The notes beneath the pieces are model-generated. The model saw nothing but the letters and a program-made list of their open reading frames with translations, did not search any database and was not told the DNA's origin. Of a stretch of 64,000 nt of DNA, positions 55,419 through 63,600 are shown one piece after another (the stretch's first letter is position 1; every line of letters begins with the position of its first letter). The position numbers and the translations under genes are program-made. The stretch lies in the NCBI RefSeq assembly GCF_004216575.1, contig NZ_SGWW01000001.1, positions 62,001 to 126,000 of the forward strand, written 5' to 3'. Origin of the DNA: Microcella putealis (GTDB lineage: Bacteria; Actinomycetota; Actinomycetes; Actinomycetales; Microbacteriaceae).

Positions 55419-55998
55419 TGCGGACTTCTTCCCATCGTGTCGGTCGAGCGGGGTGTGGCGTGATGGCCTCGGCGAGGCGGCGTTTCGCGCGAGACAGGCG
55501 TGATTTGACTGTGCCCTGCGGGACAGCGAGAACAGCGGCGGCTTCGGCATCGGTAAAGCCCTCAAGAACGCAGAGAGTGATGACCTGCCGATCGGCTAGT
55601 GAAAGCCCTTGCAGTGCCGCACTCGCAGGTCCGTCGTCATGACGCTCCGCATGGTCAGCGACCGGGGCATCGGCAGGAAGCCTGGCGAGCAGCGCCCGGT
55701 GCCGGCGAGCGCTCCTGCGGAGGTTCTGCGTCACCCGTGTCGCCGTTACCAGCAACCACGGCAGGAGAGAGCCGTCGACTAAGCGCGCGTCGGCACGGCG
55801 TCGCCAAGCCTCAAGGAAGGTGATTGCGACGGCATCGTGCGCGTCCTCCGGAACGGGAACGAGTCGGACAACATGGCGGTAGACCCGATCGCGGTGACGA
55901 TCAAAGATCTTTCCGAAGCCCTCGCCGTAGCCGTTTTGCGCACGGATCCAGTCGTCCTGGTCGGCGCGCCCGTCCGGCGGGGAATGTGTCGGATCCAT
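55408..55998 (-). CDS. ECF-family RNA polymerase sigma factor
   Basis: This gene encodes 196 aa of sigma-70 family protein with only regions 2 and 4. Region 2 is FGKIFDRHRDRVYRHVVRLV...AVAITFLEAWRR near 28-66; region 4 is LSLADRQVITLCVLEGFTDAEAAAVLAVPQGTVKSRLSRAKRRL near 130-173. ATG 55998 is chosen. GGAACC about 33 nt upstream suggests autoregulation. Its 3' end overlaps the membrane-protein gene by 11 bp, the usual sign of a sigma/partner pair. Confidence 0.92.
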   Translation of the reverse strand: MDPTHSPPDGRADQDDWIRAQNGYGEGFGKIFDRHRDRVYRHVVRLVPVPEDAHDAVAITFLEAWRRRADARLVDGSLLPWLLVTATRVTQNLRRSARRHRALLARLPADAPVADHAERHDDGPASAALQGLSLADRQVITLCVLEGFTDAEAAAVLAVPQGTVKSRLSRAKRRLAEAITPHPARPTRWEEVRNDA

Positions 55999-56006
55999 AC
56001 CCTGAA

Positions 56007-56032
56007 GTGTCCGGCAGGTGCCGATCGGTTCC
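56007..56032 (-). promoter_or_regulatory. Candidate ECF-type promoter of the sigma gene
   Basis: GGAACC (minus strand, from 56032) resembles the ECF -35 GGAAC. After a 16-nt spacer comes GACACT, a weak match to a -10. It lies 30 nt before the ATG. Confidence 0.35.
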
Positions 56033-56074
56033 CTCGTCCCGTGATCTCTATTGTCAGGGCGCCGCGCCTGTCGG

Positions 56075-56950
56075 CTACAGCCCCAGCTCCGCGACCCGCT
56101 CGCGCAAGAACGCCGCGCCCGCCGCGTCGTGAATCAGCTCGCCCATCGTGACGACCGGGTAGTCCCGCGCGAGCATCCCGTCGCTCGGCCGCACGTCGAC
56201 GTGCACGGCCTCGAGCCCGTCGGCGTGCACGTGGTCGGCCATCAGGTAGTCCGAGCGCGAGTCACCCGCCGAATACCAGCGCGGCGCGCTCACTCCGTGC
56301 CCTGCGAACCACTCGAGTGCCCGCGCCGCACCGCGATCCTTGTCGAGCAGCACCGACTCTACGTCGGTCGAGATGATCGTCGGGTCGATGCGCCACGGAA
56401 CCTCGCCCCGCGCATCCGCCTGTTCCCGCTCGCCGTAGCGCAGCCCGAGCCCACGCTCGACGAGCAGCTGCCACACGCGTTCCTGAAACTCGTCGCGCGC
56501 CGGCCAGTAGTCCTCGTGAGCGATGTCGTTCCGCGCCTCGAGCGAGATCATCACGTGCTTGCCCTCGTCGACCTCCATCGCGTGCGCATACTCGGCACGC
56601 GCGAGGGCGTGAACCGCCTCCGTGACGTCCGCCGGGATCGCGAGCGCCGCATCCACCTCGATCTCACCGAGACCGAGACCGGCGGTGATCGGGGCCCACG
56701 CGCCGCCCTTCTCCATGACGGCGAACACCGGCGCCCCGTCGGGCAGCCCCGCAGACACAAGCCGTGCCGCGACCTCCTCGCGCACAAAGACGGCGCTGCG
56801 CCCTGTCACGAACGCGATCGGCACGCCCGCCGAGGCCAGCGTCACGAGATCAGTCAGGATGCTCGGCTCGACGATGCAACGCGCCACCGGGCTCGCAATG
56901 GGCCCGTCCACGTCGAGCAGCAGGCCGAACGGTGCTGAGAATGCGCTCAC
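56075..56950 (-). CDS. HAD-superfamily hydrolase
   Basis: This gene encodes 291 aa. The nucleophile motif LLLDVDGPIAS has D13 and D15, motif II is AFVTGRSAVF near 45, and the late metal-site motif is YSAGDSRSDYLMADHV near 230. A cap domain lies between. Length and order resemble Cof-type or sucrose/trehalose-phosphate-like phosphatases; the substrate is unknown. GTG 56950 is chosen; GGATGGAGGC lies directly upstream, closer than usual for a ribosome-binding site. It is divergent from the DUF2834 gene by 40 bp. Confidence 0.85.
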   Translation of the reverse strand: MSAFSAPFGLLLDVDGPIASPVARCIVEPSILTDLVTLASAGVPIAFVTGRSAVFVREEVAARLVSAGLPDGAPVFAVMEKGGAWAPITAGLGLGEIEVDAALAIPADVTEAVHALARAEYAHAMEVDEGKHVMISLEARNDIAHEDYWPARDEFQERVWQLLVERGLGLRYGEREQADARGEVPWRIDPTIISTDVESVLLDKDRGAARALEWFAGHGVSAPRWYSAGDSRSDYLMADHVHADGLEAVHVDVRPSDGMLARDYPVVTMGELIHDAAGAAFLRERVAELGL

Positions 56951-56990
56951 GCCTCCATCCTTCCCGACGCGCGAGCGGCACAATGACCCC

Positions 56991-57374
56991 ATGACCCGCT
57001 ACTGGAACTCGCGCGCCATCACCTTCGGCATCATCGCGATCATCGGCCTCGTCGGCACCTGGACCTACAACGCGATCGCGATCATCGAGCGCAACGATTT
57101 CCTCGGCGACTGGTTCAACAACGGCCCCGCGGTGGGCTCGCTCACGACCGATCTGCTCGTCATGGCGATCGCCGGATGCGCCTTCATCGTCATCGAAGGA
57201 CGTCGCCTCGGCATGCGCCACCTCTGGGCGTACATCGCCTTCTCGGGGCTGACGGCGATCGCCTTCACGTTCCCGCTGTTCCTCGCGAACCGCGAGCGCC
57301 ACCTCGAGCGCCAGCGGCAGGAGGCGCAGGCGCAGCCGCAGACGGCGGCAGCCGGCGAGCGGCAGGCCCTCTAA
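56991..57374 (+). CDS. DUF2834 membrane protein
   Basis: This gene encodes 127 aa with three hydrophobic segments (about 8-27, 52-70 and 80-100). The N-terminus TRYWNSRAITFGIIAIIGLVGTWTYN and the DLLVMAIAGCAFIVIEGRRLGMRHLW block match DUF2834. The C-terminal tail is Gln/Ala-rich and charged. Function is unknown. CACAAT lies 10 nt before the ATG. The gene ends at the terminator at 57381. Confidence 0.87.
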   Translation: MTRYWNSRAITFGIIAIIGLVGTWTYNAIAIIERNDFLGDWFNNGPAVGSLTTDLLVMAIAGCAFIVIEGRRLGMRHLWAYIAFSGLTAIAFTFPLFLANRERHLERQRQEAQAQPQTAAAGERQAL

Positions 57375-57380
57375 ACGCGA

Positions 57381-57414
57381 ATCGGCCCCCGAGACGTGAG
57401 TCTCAGGGGCCGAT
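57381..57414. terminator. Bidirectional terminator between DUF2834 and tRNA-Leu
   Basis: ATCGGCCCC and GGGGCCGAT form the outer stem with inner GAGAC/GTCTC around a GTGA loop. It can stop both the DUF2834 gene and the minus-strand tRNA. Confidence 0.85.
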
Positions 57415-57426
57415 CTCGAACCAGCG

Positions 57427-57512
57427 TGCGCGAGGGGGGACTTGAACCCCCACGCCCTAATACGGGCACTAGCACCTCAAGCTAGCGCGTCTGCCAATTC
57501 CGCCACCCGCGC
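57427..57512 (-). tRNA. tRNA-Leu (anticodon GAG)
   Basis: This is an 86-nt class II tRNA. Acceptor stem GCGCGGG pairs with CTCGCGC (one G-U), A73 follows, and CCA is not encoded. The D-arm carries TGGCGGAATTGGCAGAC. The anticodon loop TTGAGGT reads GAG between the CTAGC/GCTAG stem, so it decodes CUC and CUU. The long variable arm (TGCCCGTATTAGGGCGT) and the T-arm GGGGGTTCAAGTCCCCC are complete. Confidence 0.96.
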
Positions 57513-57584
57513 TGGTTTTGCCCGGCCCGAGGGCCGAACGAGGTACGACATTAGCACGGAATGCGGGCCCAAATGCGCGCCCGG

Positions 57585-57590
57585 TAGCGT
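57585..57590 (+). promoter_or_regulatory. Leaderless-type -10 for the M20 peptidase
   Basis: TAGCGT, 7 nt before ATG 57598. Confidence 0.4.
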
Positions 57591-57597
57591 GGGTGCC

Positions 57598-58926
57598 ATG
57601 GCCGCCGACGAGACCCTCAGCGACACTGCCCGCATCGCCCGCGACCTCATCCGTTTCGACACGACGAACTGGGGCGAGGGCCGCAGCCGCGGCGAGACCG
57701 AGGCTGCCGAATACGTGGGCGCGATCCTCGAATCGCTGGGCCTCGACATCGAGTATGTCGACGCCGCCGAGCGCCGCACGAGCGTCATCGCCCGCGTCGA
57801 GGGCTCCTACGCGAACCCCGTAGACACGAGTCGCGCCGAGCGCCCCGGGCTCGTCGTCCACGGTCACCTCGACGTCGTTCCGGCCGACCCCGCGAACTGG
57901 AGCGTTGACCCCTTCGGTGGCGAGATTCGCGACGGCCTCCTGTGGGGTCGTGGCGCCGTTGACATGAAAAACATGGACGCGATGATGCTCACCGCGCTCA
58001 CCGAGATCCTCTCGAGCGGCCGCCAGCCGAACCGCGACCTCACCGTCGCCTTCTTCTCCGATGAGGAGAACGGCGGCACCTTCGGTTCGCACCACCTCGT
58101 CACCCACCGCCCCGAGCTCTTTGCCGGCGCGACCGAGGCGATCAGCGAGGTGGGCGGCTACTCCGTCGAGATCGGCGGCAAGCGTGCCTACCTGCTGCAG
58201 ACGGGCGAGAAGGCCCTCGTCTGGATCCGCCTGCGGGCCCGCGGCACGGCCGCCCACGGCTCGCGGGACATCCCGAACAACGCCGTGACGAAGCTCGCCG
58301 AGGCGGTCGTGACGCTCGGCCGCGAACAGTGGCCCCTGCACCTCACCGATACGACGCGTCAGCTGCTCGCCGAGATCGCCCGCCTGCTCGACGCCGACCC
58401 CGAACAGACCGGCCCCGACGAGCTGCTGCTGCGCACGGGCACGGCGGCGGGCTTCCTCACTGCGACCTTGCGCACCACCAGCAACCCCACGCTGCTGAGC
58501 GCCGGATACAAGCACAACGTGATCCCTGACACGGCCGAGGCGCTCATCGACATCCGCACCCTCCCGGGCGAGGAGGAGGGCGTGCTCGCCCGCGTCCGCG
58601 AATTGATCGGCGACGAGATCGAGCTCGAGATCGTCACGCAGGACGTCGGCCTCGAGAATCCCTTCGAGGGCCCCATCGTCGACGCGATGGTGGGCACGCT
58701 GCTGGCCCACGACCCCGAGGCGCAGGTGCTGCCCTACCTGCTGAGCGGCGGCACCGACAACAAGGCGCTCAGCGAGCTCGGCATCACGGGCTACGGCTTC
58801 GCCCCGCTGAAGCTCACGCCCGAGCTCGACTTCCCGGCGATGTTCCATGGTGTCGACGAGCGCGTGCCGCTCGACGCCCTCGACTTCGGCCACCGCGCCC
58901 TCACCGATTTCCTCCTGAACTACTAG
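57598..58926 (+). CDS. M20/M25/M40 family metallopeptidase
   Basis: This gene encodes 442 aa. Zinc-binding residues are visible: H90 and D92 in HGHLDVVP, D122 in GRGAVDMK, the catalytic Glu pair in SDEENGG (156-157), and a late His in FHGVDERVPLDAL. The Bacteroides-type dimerisation domain is in the middle. Members remove amino acids or acyl groups from dipeptides and amides; the substrate here is unknown. ATG 57598 is chosen, with the upstream frame passing through the tRNA gene. It is followed by uppP. Confidence 0.92.
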   Translation: MAADETLSDTARIARDLIRFDTTNWGEGRSRGETEAAEYVGAILESLGLDIEYVDAAERRTSVIARVEGSYANPVDTSRAERPGLVVHGHLDVVPADPANWSVDPFGGEIRDGLLWGRGAVDMKNMDAMMLTALTEILSSGRQPNRDLTVAFFSDEENGGTFGSHHLVTHRPELFAGATEAISEVGGYSVEIGGKRAYLLQTGEKALVWIRLRARGTAAHGSRDIPNNAVTKLAEAVVTLGREQWPLHLTDTTRQLLAEIARLLDADPEQTGPDELLLRTGTAAGFLTATLRTTSNPTLLSAGYKHNVIPDTAEALIDIRTLPGEEEGVLARVRELIGDEIELEIVTQDVGLENPFEGPIVDAMVGTLLAHDPEAQVLPYLLSGGTDNKALSELGITGYGFAPLKLTPELDFPAMFHGVDERVPLDALDFGHRALTDFLLNY

Positions 58927-58944
58927 AAGGCGACGCGCGATCCC

Positions 58945-59790
58945 GTGAGCACGAGCACCTATCTTGACGCGATCATCCTCGGCATCGTTCAGGGGCTGAC
59001 CGAGTTCCTGCCGATCTCGTCGAGCGCGCACCTGCGCATCGTGGGCGAGTTCTTGCCCGCCGCGACCGACCCGGGCGCGACGTTCACCGCGATCACTCAG
59101 ATCGGCACCGAACTCGCGGTCGTGCTGTTCTTCTGGCGCGACATCACGCGCATCCTGTCGCGCTGGTTCGCCAGCGTCTTCCGACGCGGCGTCCCCGCGA
59201 ACGATCCGGATGTTCGCATGGGCTGGCTGATCATCATCGGCTCCGTGCCGATCGTCATCGCCGGTTACCTCGGCCAGGAATACATCCGCGAGGCGTTCCG
59301 CTCGCTCTGGATCGTCGCGATCACCCTGATTGGCTTCGGTCTGCTGCTGGGGCTCGCCGATTATTTGGGCCGTCGCACGCGCGAGCTCACCGACCTCACG
59401 TACCCGCACGGGCTCTGGTACGGGCTCGCGCAGATGCTTGCGCTCGTGCCGGGCGTGTCGCGGTCGGGCGCCACCACGACCATGGGCCTCGCCCTCGGCT
59501 ACACCCGCCCGGCAGCGGCACGCTACGCGTTCCTCCTCGCGATCCCGGCGGTCTTTGGCTCGGGGCTCTACGAGCTGGTGAACGCGCTGGGGGAGACGAC
59601 GTCGACCGGCCCCTTTGGCTGGGGCGAAACCATCGCCGCCACGGTGGTGTCGTTCGCCGTCGGCCTCGCGGTGATCGCGGGCCTCATGGCCTACATCTCG
59701 AAGCGCTCGTTCCTGCCGTTCGTGGTCTACCGCGTGCTGCTCGGCGGCACCCTGCTCGTGCTGCTGTCGACGGGCGTGCTGCAGCCCTAG
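58945..59790 (+). CDS. uppP: Undecaprenyl-diphosphatase
   Basis: This gene encodes 281 aa with about eight hydrophobic segments. The BacA/UppP active-site motifs are [15 protein letters not shown] at 16-30 and [13 protein letters not shown] near 170, containing the conserved Glu, Ser and Arg. It recycles the lipid carrier of peptidoglycan synthesis by dephosphorylating undecaprenyl-PP outside the membrane. The GTG start lies 18 bp after the peptidase stop, so they are probably one transcript. Confidence 0.95.
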   Translation: MSTSTYLDAIILGIVQGLTEFLPISSSAHLRIVGEFLPAATDPGATFTAITQIGTELAVVLFFWRDITRILSRWFASVFRRGVPANDPDVRMGWLIIIGSVPIVIAGYLGQEYIREAFRSLWIVAITLIGFGLLLGLADYLGRRTRELTDLTYPHGLWYGLAQMLALVPGVSRSGATTTMGLALGYTRPAAARYAFLLAIPAVFGSGLYELVNALGETTSTGPFGWGETIAATVVSFAVGLAVIAGLMAYISKRSFLPFVVYRVLLGGTLLVLLSTGVLQP

Positions 59791-59799
59791 GCAGCCGCC

Positions 59800-60732
59800 C
59801 TATGCGCGGGTGTCGCCGCCGATGTCGCCGCCCGGTTCGCCGTCGTCCTGCTTGCGCAGGTAGCGCTCGAATTCTTGCGCGATGGCCTCGCCACTGGCCT
59901 CGGGAGCCTCGACAGCATCCCGCGCCTTCTCGAGCTGCTGGATGTACGAGCGCATGTCTTCGTCGTCGTCGGCGAGGGCGTCGATGCCCTCCTCCCAGGT
60001 GCGCGCCTCGTCGAGCAAGTCGCCGCGGGGAATTGTGACGTCGATGAGTTCTTCGAGGCGGTCGAGCAGTGCGAGCGTCGCCTTGGGGGAGGGCGCGTTG
60101 TGCACATAGTGCGGCACCGAGGCCCACAGCGACACGGTCGGAATGCCGACCTCCTCGGCGGCCGCGGCGATGACGCTCAAGATGCCGACCGGCCCCTCAT
60201 ACGTCGAGCGCTCAATGCCCAACTCGTCGCGCACGTCGGGGTTCTCACTGGTTGCCGTCACCGCGATGGGCCGCGAGTGCGGCACATCGGCGAGTAGCGC
60301 GCCCAGCATGATGATCCCCGCAATGTCGGCGGTCAGCGCCTGGTCGACCGTCTCGGTGGCAAAGGTGCGCCAGCCGCGCGAGGGCTCGGTGCCAAGCAGC
60401 AGGTAGACGTTGTCGTGGTTCGTTCCGCTCACCGTGATCGGCTCGTCAGCCGCCAATTCGGATGCGCGCGGCAGCCCGTCATCCGCCACCGGCCCGAACA
60501 GGGTCACTCCGGGCCAGCGCAGTCGGCGCCGGCCCTCGTCGTCCATCTCGATCGTCGGTCTGTTGAGCTGGAAGTCGTAGTAGTCCTCCGGATCGATGTC
60601 GGCGATGGGGGCGACATCGAGCACGTCTTTGAGCGCGCGCACCGCGCCGCTCGCAGCCTCGCCCGCGTCGTTCCAGCCCTCGAACGCGACCACCAGCAGG
60701 CGGCCGGTGCGAAACAGATCCGTGTGCGCCAC
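59800..60732 (-). CDS. PAC2 family protein
   Basis: This gene encodes 310 aa. The PAC2 (proteasome assembly chaperone 2-like) domain is recognised by LLVVAFEGWNDAGEAASGAVRAL near 11-33 and SLWASVPHYVHNAPSPKATLALL near 202. The C-terminal 60 residues form a charged helix. Function in bacteria is unknown. GTG 60732 is chosen because GAGGG lies 5 nt before it; a longer reading to 60795 crosses the promoter of the HAD gene. It is convergent with uppP. Confidence 0.88.
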   Translation of the reverse strand: MAHTDLFRTGRLLVVAFEGWNDAGEAASGAVRALKDVLDVAPIADIDPEDYYDFQLNRPTIEMDDEGRRRLRWPGVTLFGPVADDGLPRASELAADEPITVSGTNHDNVYLLLGTEPSRGWRTFATETVDQALTADIAGIIMLGALLADVPHSRPIAVTATSENPDVRDELGIERSTYEGPVGILSVIAAAAEEVGIPTVSLWASVPHYVHNAPSPKATLALLDRLEELIDVTIPRGDLLDEARTWEEGIDALADDDEDMRSYIQQLEKARDAVEAPEASGEAIAQEFERYLRKQDDGEPGGDIGGDTRA

Positions 60733-60796
60733 GCGCCCTCTTCTCACTCGGGGTGCCCCGGGCCTCACCGGAGCGTCCCCCAGGATAGAACGCAAC

Positions 60797-60802
60797 TAGA
60801 CT
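60797..60802 (+). promoter_or_regulatory. Leaderless-type -10 for the HAD gene at 60811
   Basis: TAGACT, 8 nt before GTG 60811. Confidence 0.45.
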
Positions 60803-60810
60803 CGTGCGTC

Positions 60811-61515
60811 GTGACCACCGCCCCTGAGCCCCTCGACCGACCCGCCGCCGTGCTGTGGGACATGGACGGCACGATCGTCGACACCGAGCCGTATTGGATG
60901 CGCGCGGAGGTGCGGCTCGTTGAGTCGTTCGGCCGCACCTGGTCGACGGAAGACGCCATGCAGCTGGTCGGTTCAGGCCTCGAAAACTCGGCCATCCTGC
61001 TGCAACGCGCGGGTGTTGAGCTCGAGGTGGAGCAGATCATCGATCGGCTCACCGACGAGGTCATCGAGCAGATCGAGACCGAGGTGCCGTGGCGACCGGG
61101 CGCCCGCGAACTGATCGCGGCGCTGCGCGAGGCGGGCATCCCGATCGCGCTCGTGACGATGTCGCTTCGCCGCATGGCGGTGCGCGTTGCCGACGCGATC
61201 GGCGACGCCGTGTTCGACGTGGTGATTGCCGGCGACGACGTGACGGAGGCGAAGCCCCACCCCGAGCCTTACCTTGCCGCTGCTCGCGCACTCGGCGTCG
61301 ACATTCACCACTGCGTCGCCATCGAAGACTCGCAGTTTGGGCTGGCGTCAGCCATCAGTTCGGGTGCCGCGACGATCGGCGTGCCGCTGCATCTGGCGCT
61401 TCACGAGGGGCCGACCCACACCCTCTGGTCGACGCTCGAGGGGCGCACCGTCGCCGAGCTGACGGCCGTCGTGAACGCGCATCTGGGCTTCCGTGCCCAG
61501 GAGGTGACGCGATGA
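60811..61515 (+). CDS. HAD-family phosphatase (beta-phosphoglucomutase-like)
   Basis: This gene encodes 234 aa. The nucleophile motif LWDMDGTIVDTEP has D17 and D19; motif II is ALVTMSL near 115; motif III is KPHPEPYL near 150; motif IV is AIEDSQFGLASA near 170. The helical cap lies at 24-90. Such proteins act on sugar phosphates; the substrate is not visible. GTG 60811 is chosen. Its TGA overlaps the trmI ATG (ATGA), the pair conserved in actinobacteria. Confidence 0.9.
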   Translation: MTTAPEPLDRPAAVLWDMDGTIVDTEPYWMRAEVRLVESFGRTWSTEDAMQLVGSGLENSAILLQRAGVELEVEQIIDRLTDEVIEQIETEVPWRPGARELIAALREAGIPIALVTMSLRRMAVRVADAIGDAVFDVVIAGDDVTEAKPHPEPYLAAARALGVDIHHCVAIEDSQFGLASAISSGAATIGVPLHLALHEGPTHTLWSTLEGRTVAELTAVVNAHLGFRAQEVTR

Positions 61516-62549
61516 GCGCCGAGCGCCGACGCGGCCCCTTCCGTCTGGGCGACCAGGTGCAGTTGACCGACCCGAAGGGCCGACTCAACACGGTGACCCT
61601 GCACGAGGGCGGCTCCTTCCACTCGCATCGGGGCGCTCTCGCGCATGAAGAGCTCATCGGCCGCCCCGACGGCAGCGTCGTCGAAAACTCGGCCGGGGTT
61701 GCCTATCTTGCGCTTCGCCCGCTGCTCACCGATTTCGTCATGTCGATGCCGCGCGGCGCCGCGATCATCTATCCGAAGGATGCTGCCCAGATTCTCGGCG
61801 TCGCCGACATCTTCCCGGGCGCCCGCGTCATCGAGGCCGGCGTCGGCTCGGGTGCCCTCTCGATGTGGCTGCTTCGCGCGATCGGGCCGGAGGGTCACCT
61901 CTACTCGTTCGAGCGACGAGAAGAATTCGCCGACATTGCTCGCGGCAACGTCGAGACCTTCAATGGTGGCGCGGTGCCGAACTGGTCGATCACTCTGGGC
62001 GACCTGCAAGAGCAGCTGCCCTCGACCGTCGTTGCGGGCGGCGCCGACCGTGCCGTGCTCGACATGCTCGCACCGTGGGAGTGCCTCGACGCCGTGGCCG
62101 ACGCCCTCGCCCCCGGCGGGGTACTGCTCTGTTATGTGGCCACGGTGACGCAGCTGTCGCGCGTTGCCGAGGCCCTGCGCGACACCGAACGCTTCACCGA
62201 GCCGGATGCGCACGAGACGATGGTTCGTGGCTGGCACCTCGACGGGCTCGCCGTGCGACCCGACCACCGCATGGTGGCGCACACCGGTTTCCTCATCACC
62301 GCCCGGCGCCTTGCCGATGGCGCCCCCGCCTTCACGAAGGCGCGGCGCGGTTCGAAGACCGAGGCGAGTGACGACGACGTCGAAATCTGGACGCCCGGGG
62401 CCGTCGGCGATCGTCAGGCCAGCGCGAAGCGCCTGCGCAAGGCCGCACGACAGGCACAGTCGACGGCGGCGCGCGCGGCGGCGGGAGACGGCCGGGTGTC
62501 TGGCCCGGCCGACAGCGACCCGACGCCACCGCCCGCGCCGCTCGCATAG
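61512..62549 (+). CDS. trmI: tRNA (adenine-58-N1)-methyltransferase
   Basis: This gene encodes 345 aa. The N-terminal small domain (GPFRLGDQVQLTDPKGR) is followed by the GCD14/TrmI methyltransferase domain: the SAM loop VIEAGVGSGALSMWL lies at 106-120, and the ADRAVLDMLAPWE motif near 177 gives the target-binding Asp and Pro. It methylates A58 in the T-loop of tRNAs. The C-terminal 70 residues are low-complexity and charged. ATG 61512 overlaps the HAD stop by 4 bp. Confidence 0.93.
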   Translation: MSAERRRGPFRLGDQVQLTDPKGRLNTVTLHEGGSFHSHRGALAHEELIGRPDGSVVENSAGVAYLALRPLLTDFVMSMPRGAAIIYPKDAAQILGVADIFPGARVIEAGVGSGALSMWLLRAIGPEGHLYSFERREEFADIARGNVETFNGGAVPNWSITLGDLQEQLPSTVVAGGADRAVLDMLAPWECLDAVADALAPGGVLLCYVATVTQLSRVAEALRDTERFTEPDAHETMVRGWHLDGLAVRPDHRMVAHTGFLITARRLADGAPAFTKARRGSKTEASDDDVEIWTPGAVGDRQASAKRLRKAARQAQSTAARAAAGDGRVSGPADSDPTPPPAPLA

Positions 62550-62597
62550 TGCACCCCCGATAGAGTGACCGTGACCCGCCCGAACGAAAGAGGATCT

Positions 62598-63572
62598 GTG
62601 CGCACTGTTCCCGCGCTGCTCGTATCGACTGCCCTCCTCGCATCGTTGGCCGCCTGCGCTCCGCTGGGGGCTTCCGCCGACTGCGAGCCGGTGATCCCCG
62701 CTGGCGAGTCACCCACGTACGTCGAGGTTGAGGGCGAGGTGTTCGAGGCTCCCGAGGTGAGCTTCCCGACCCCGCTGCGCACGAATGGCGCCGAGCGTGC
62801 CGTGCTCGTCGAGGGCGAGGGTGAGCCGATCGCCGCGGGCCAGGTCGTTGACTTCCAGGTCAGCCTCTACTCGGGGGTCGACGGCACGCTCATCACGCAG
62901 AGCGCCTACGACACGGCCGCAAACCCGCTGCGCCGCACGGCTGGCTCCGATATGGACATCCTGGCCGAGGTCGTGCAGTGCGCCGAGGTGGGTTCGCGAC
63001 TGGCCGCCACCGGCACCATCGCCGACGTCTTCGGCGAGGGAACCCTCGACCCGGCACTCGGCCTCGCCGACGATGACTCGGTCGTCCTGGTGCTTGACGT
63101 CGAGGCGGCCTACCTCGGCAAGGCGACCGGCCTGCCGCAGCTGGGAGCCCAGGGCGTACCCGCCGTCGTGACCGCCCCCGACGGGCGACCCGGCATCACG
63201 ATTCCCAACCAGGACGCGCCTACCGAACTCATTGACCACGTTCTGACGCTCGGCGATGGCGCCGAGATCACCGCGGGCGACCGCGTCGTCATGCACTACA
63301 CGGGCGTCATCTGGGATTCGGAGACGGTCTTCGATTCCAGCTGGGAGCGCGGCGCGCCGGCCACCTTCCCCGCCGTGAGCTTCCTTGAGCAGCAAGACGG
63401 CATCGTGCCCGGCCTCGCCGAGGCGATCGTCGGCAAGACCGTCGGCTCACAGGTCGTCGTCGTGATTCCGCCCGAGCTGGGCTACCCCGAGGGGCAGGCA
63501 CCGGCGACGATTCCCGCGGGCAGCACGATGGTGTTCGTCGTCGACATTCTCGGCATCGAAGACCGCGGCTGA
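62598..63572 (+). CDS. FKBP-type peptidyl-prolyl isomerase lipoprotein
   Basis: This gene encodes 324 aa. The signal peptide ends in lipobox LAAC (C20), so the protein is anchored outside the membrane. The C-terminal FKBP domain (about 225-324) shows ITAGDRVVMHYTGVIWDSETVFDSSW, PGLAEAIVGKTVGSQVVVVIPPELGY and STMVFVVDILGI. The first 200 residues resemble a second, degenerate FKBP-like repeat. GTG 62598 has AAAGAGGAT upstream and gives a proper signal peptide; the frame from 62565 adds 11 residues. Confidence 0.92.
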   Translation: MRTVPALLVSTALLASLAACAPLGASADCEPVIPAGESPTYVEVEGEVFEAPEVSFPTPLRTNGAERAVLVEGEGEPIAAGQVVDFQVSLYSGVDGTLITQSAYDTAANPLRRTAGSDMDILAEVVQCAEVGSRLAATGTIADVFGEGTLDPALGLADDDSVVLVLDVEAAYLGKATGLPQLGAQGVPAVVTAPDGRPGITIPNQDAPTELIDHVLTLGDGAEITAGDRVVMHYTGVIWDSETVFDSSWERGAPATFPAVSFLEQQDGIVPGLAEAIVGKTVGSQVVVVIPPELGYPEGQAPATIPAGSTMVFVVDILGIEDRG

Positions 63573-63587
63573 GCGTCGGTCGCGTTC

Positions 63588-63593
63588 TAGGAT
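63588..63593 (+). promoter_or_regulatory. Leaderless-type -10 for pafB
   Basis: TAGGAT, 7 nt before GTG 63601. Confidence 0.45.
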
Positions 63594-63600
63594 GGCGGCT

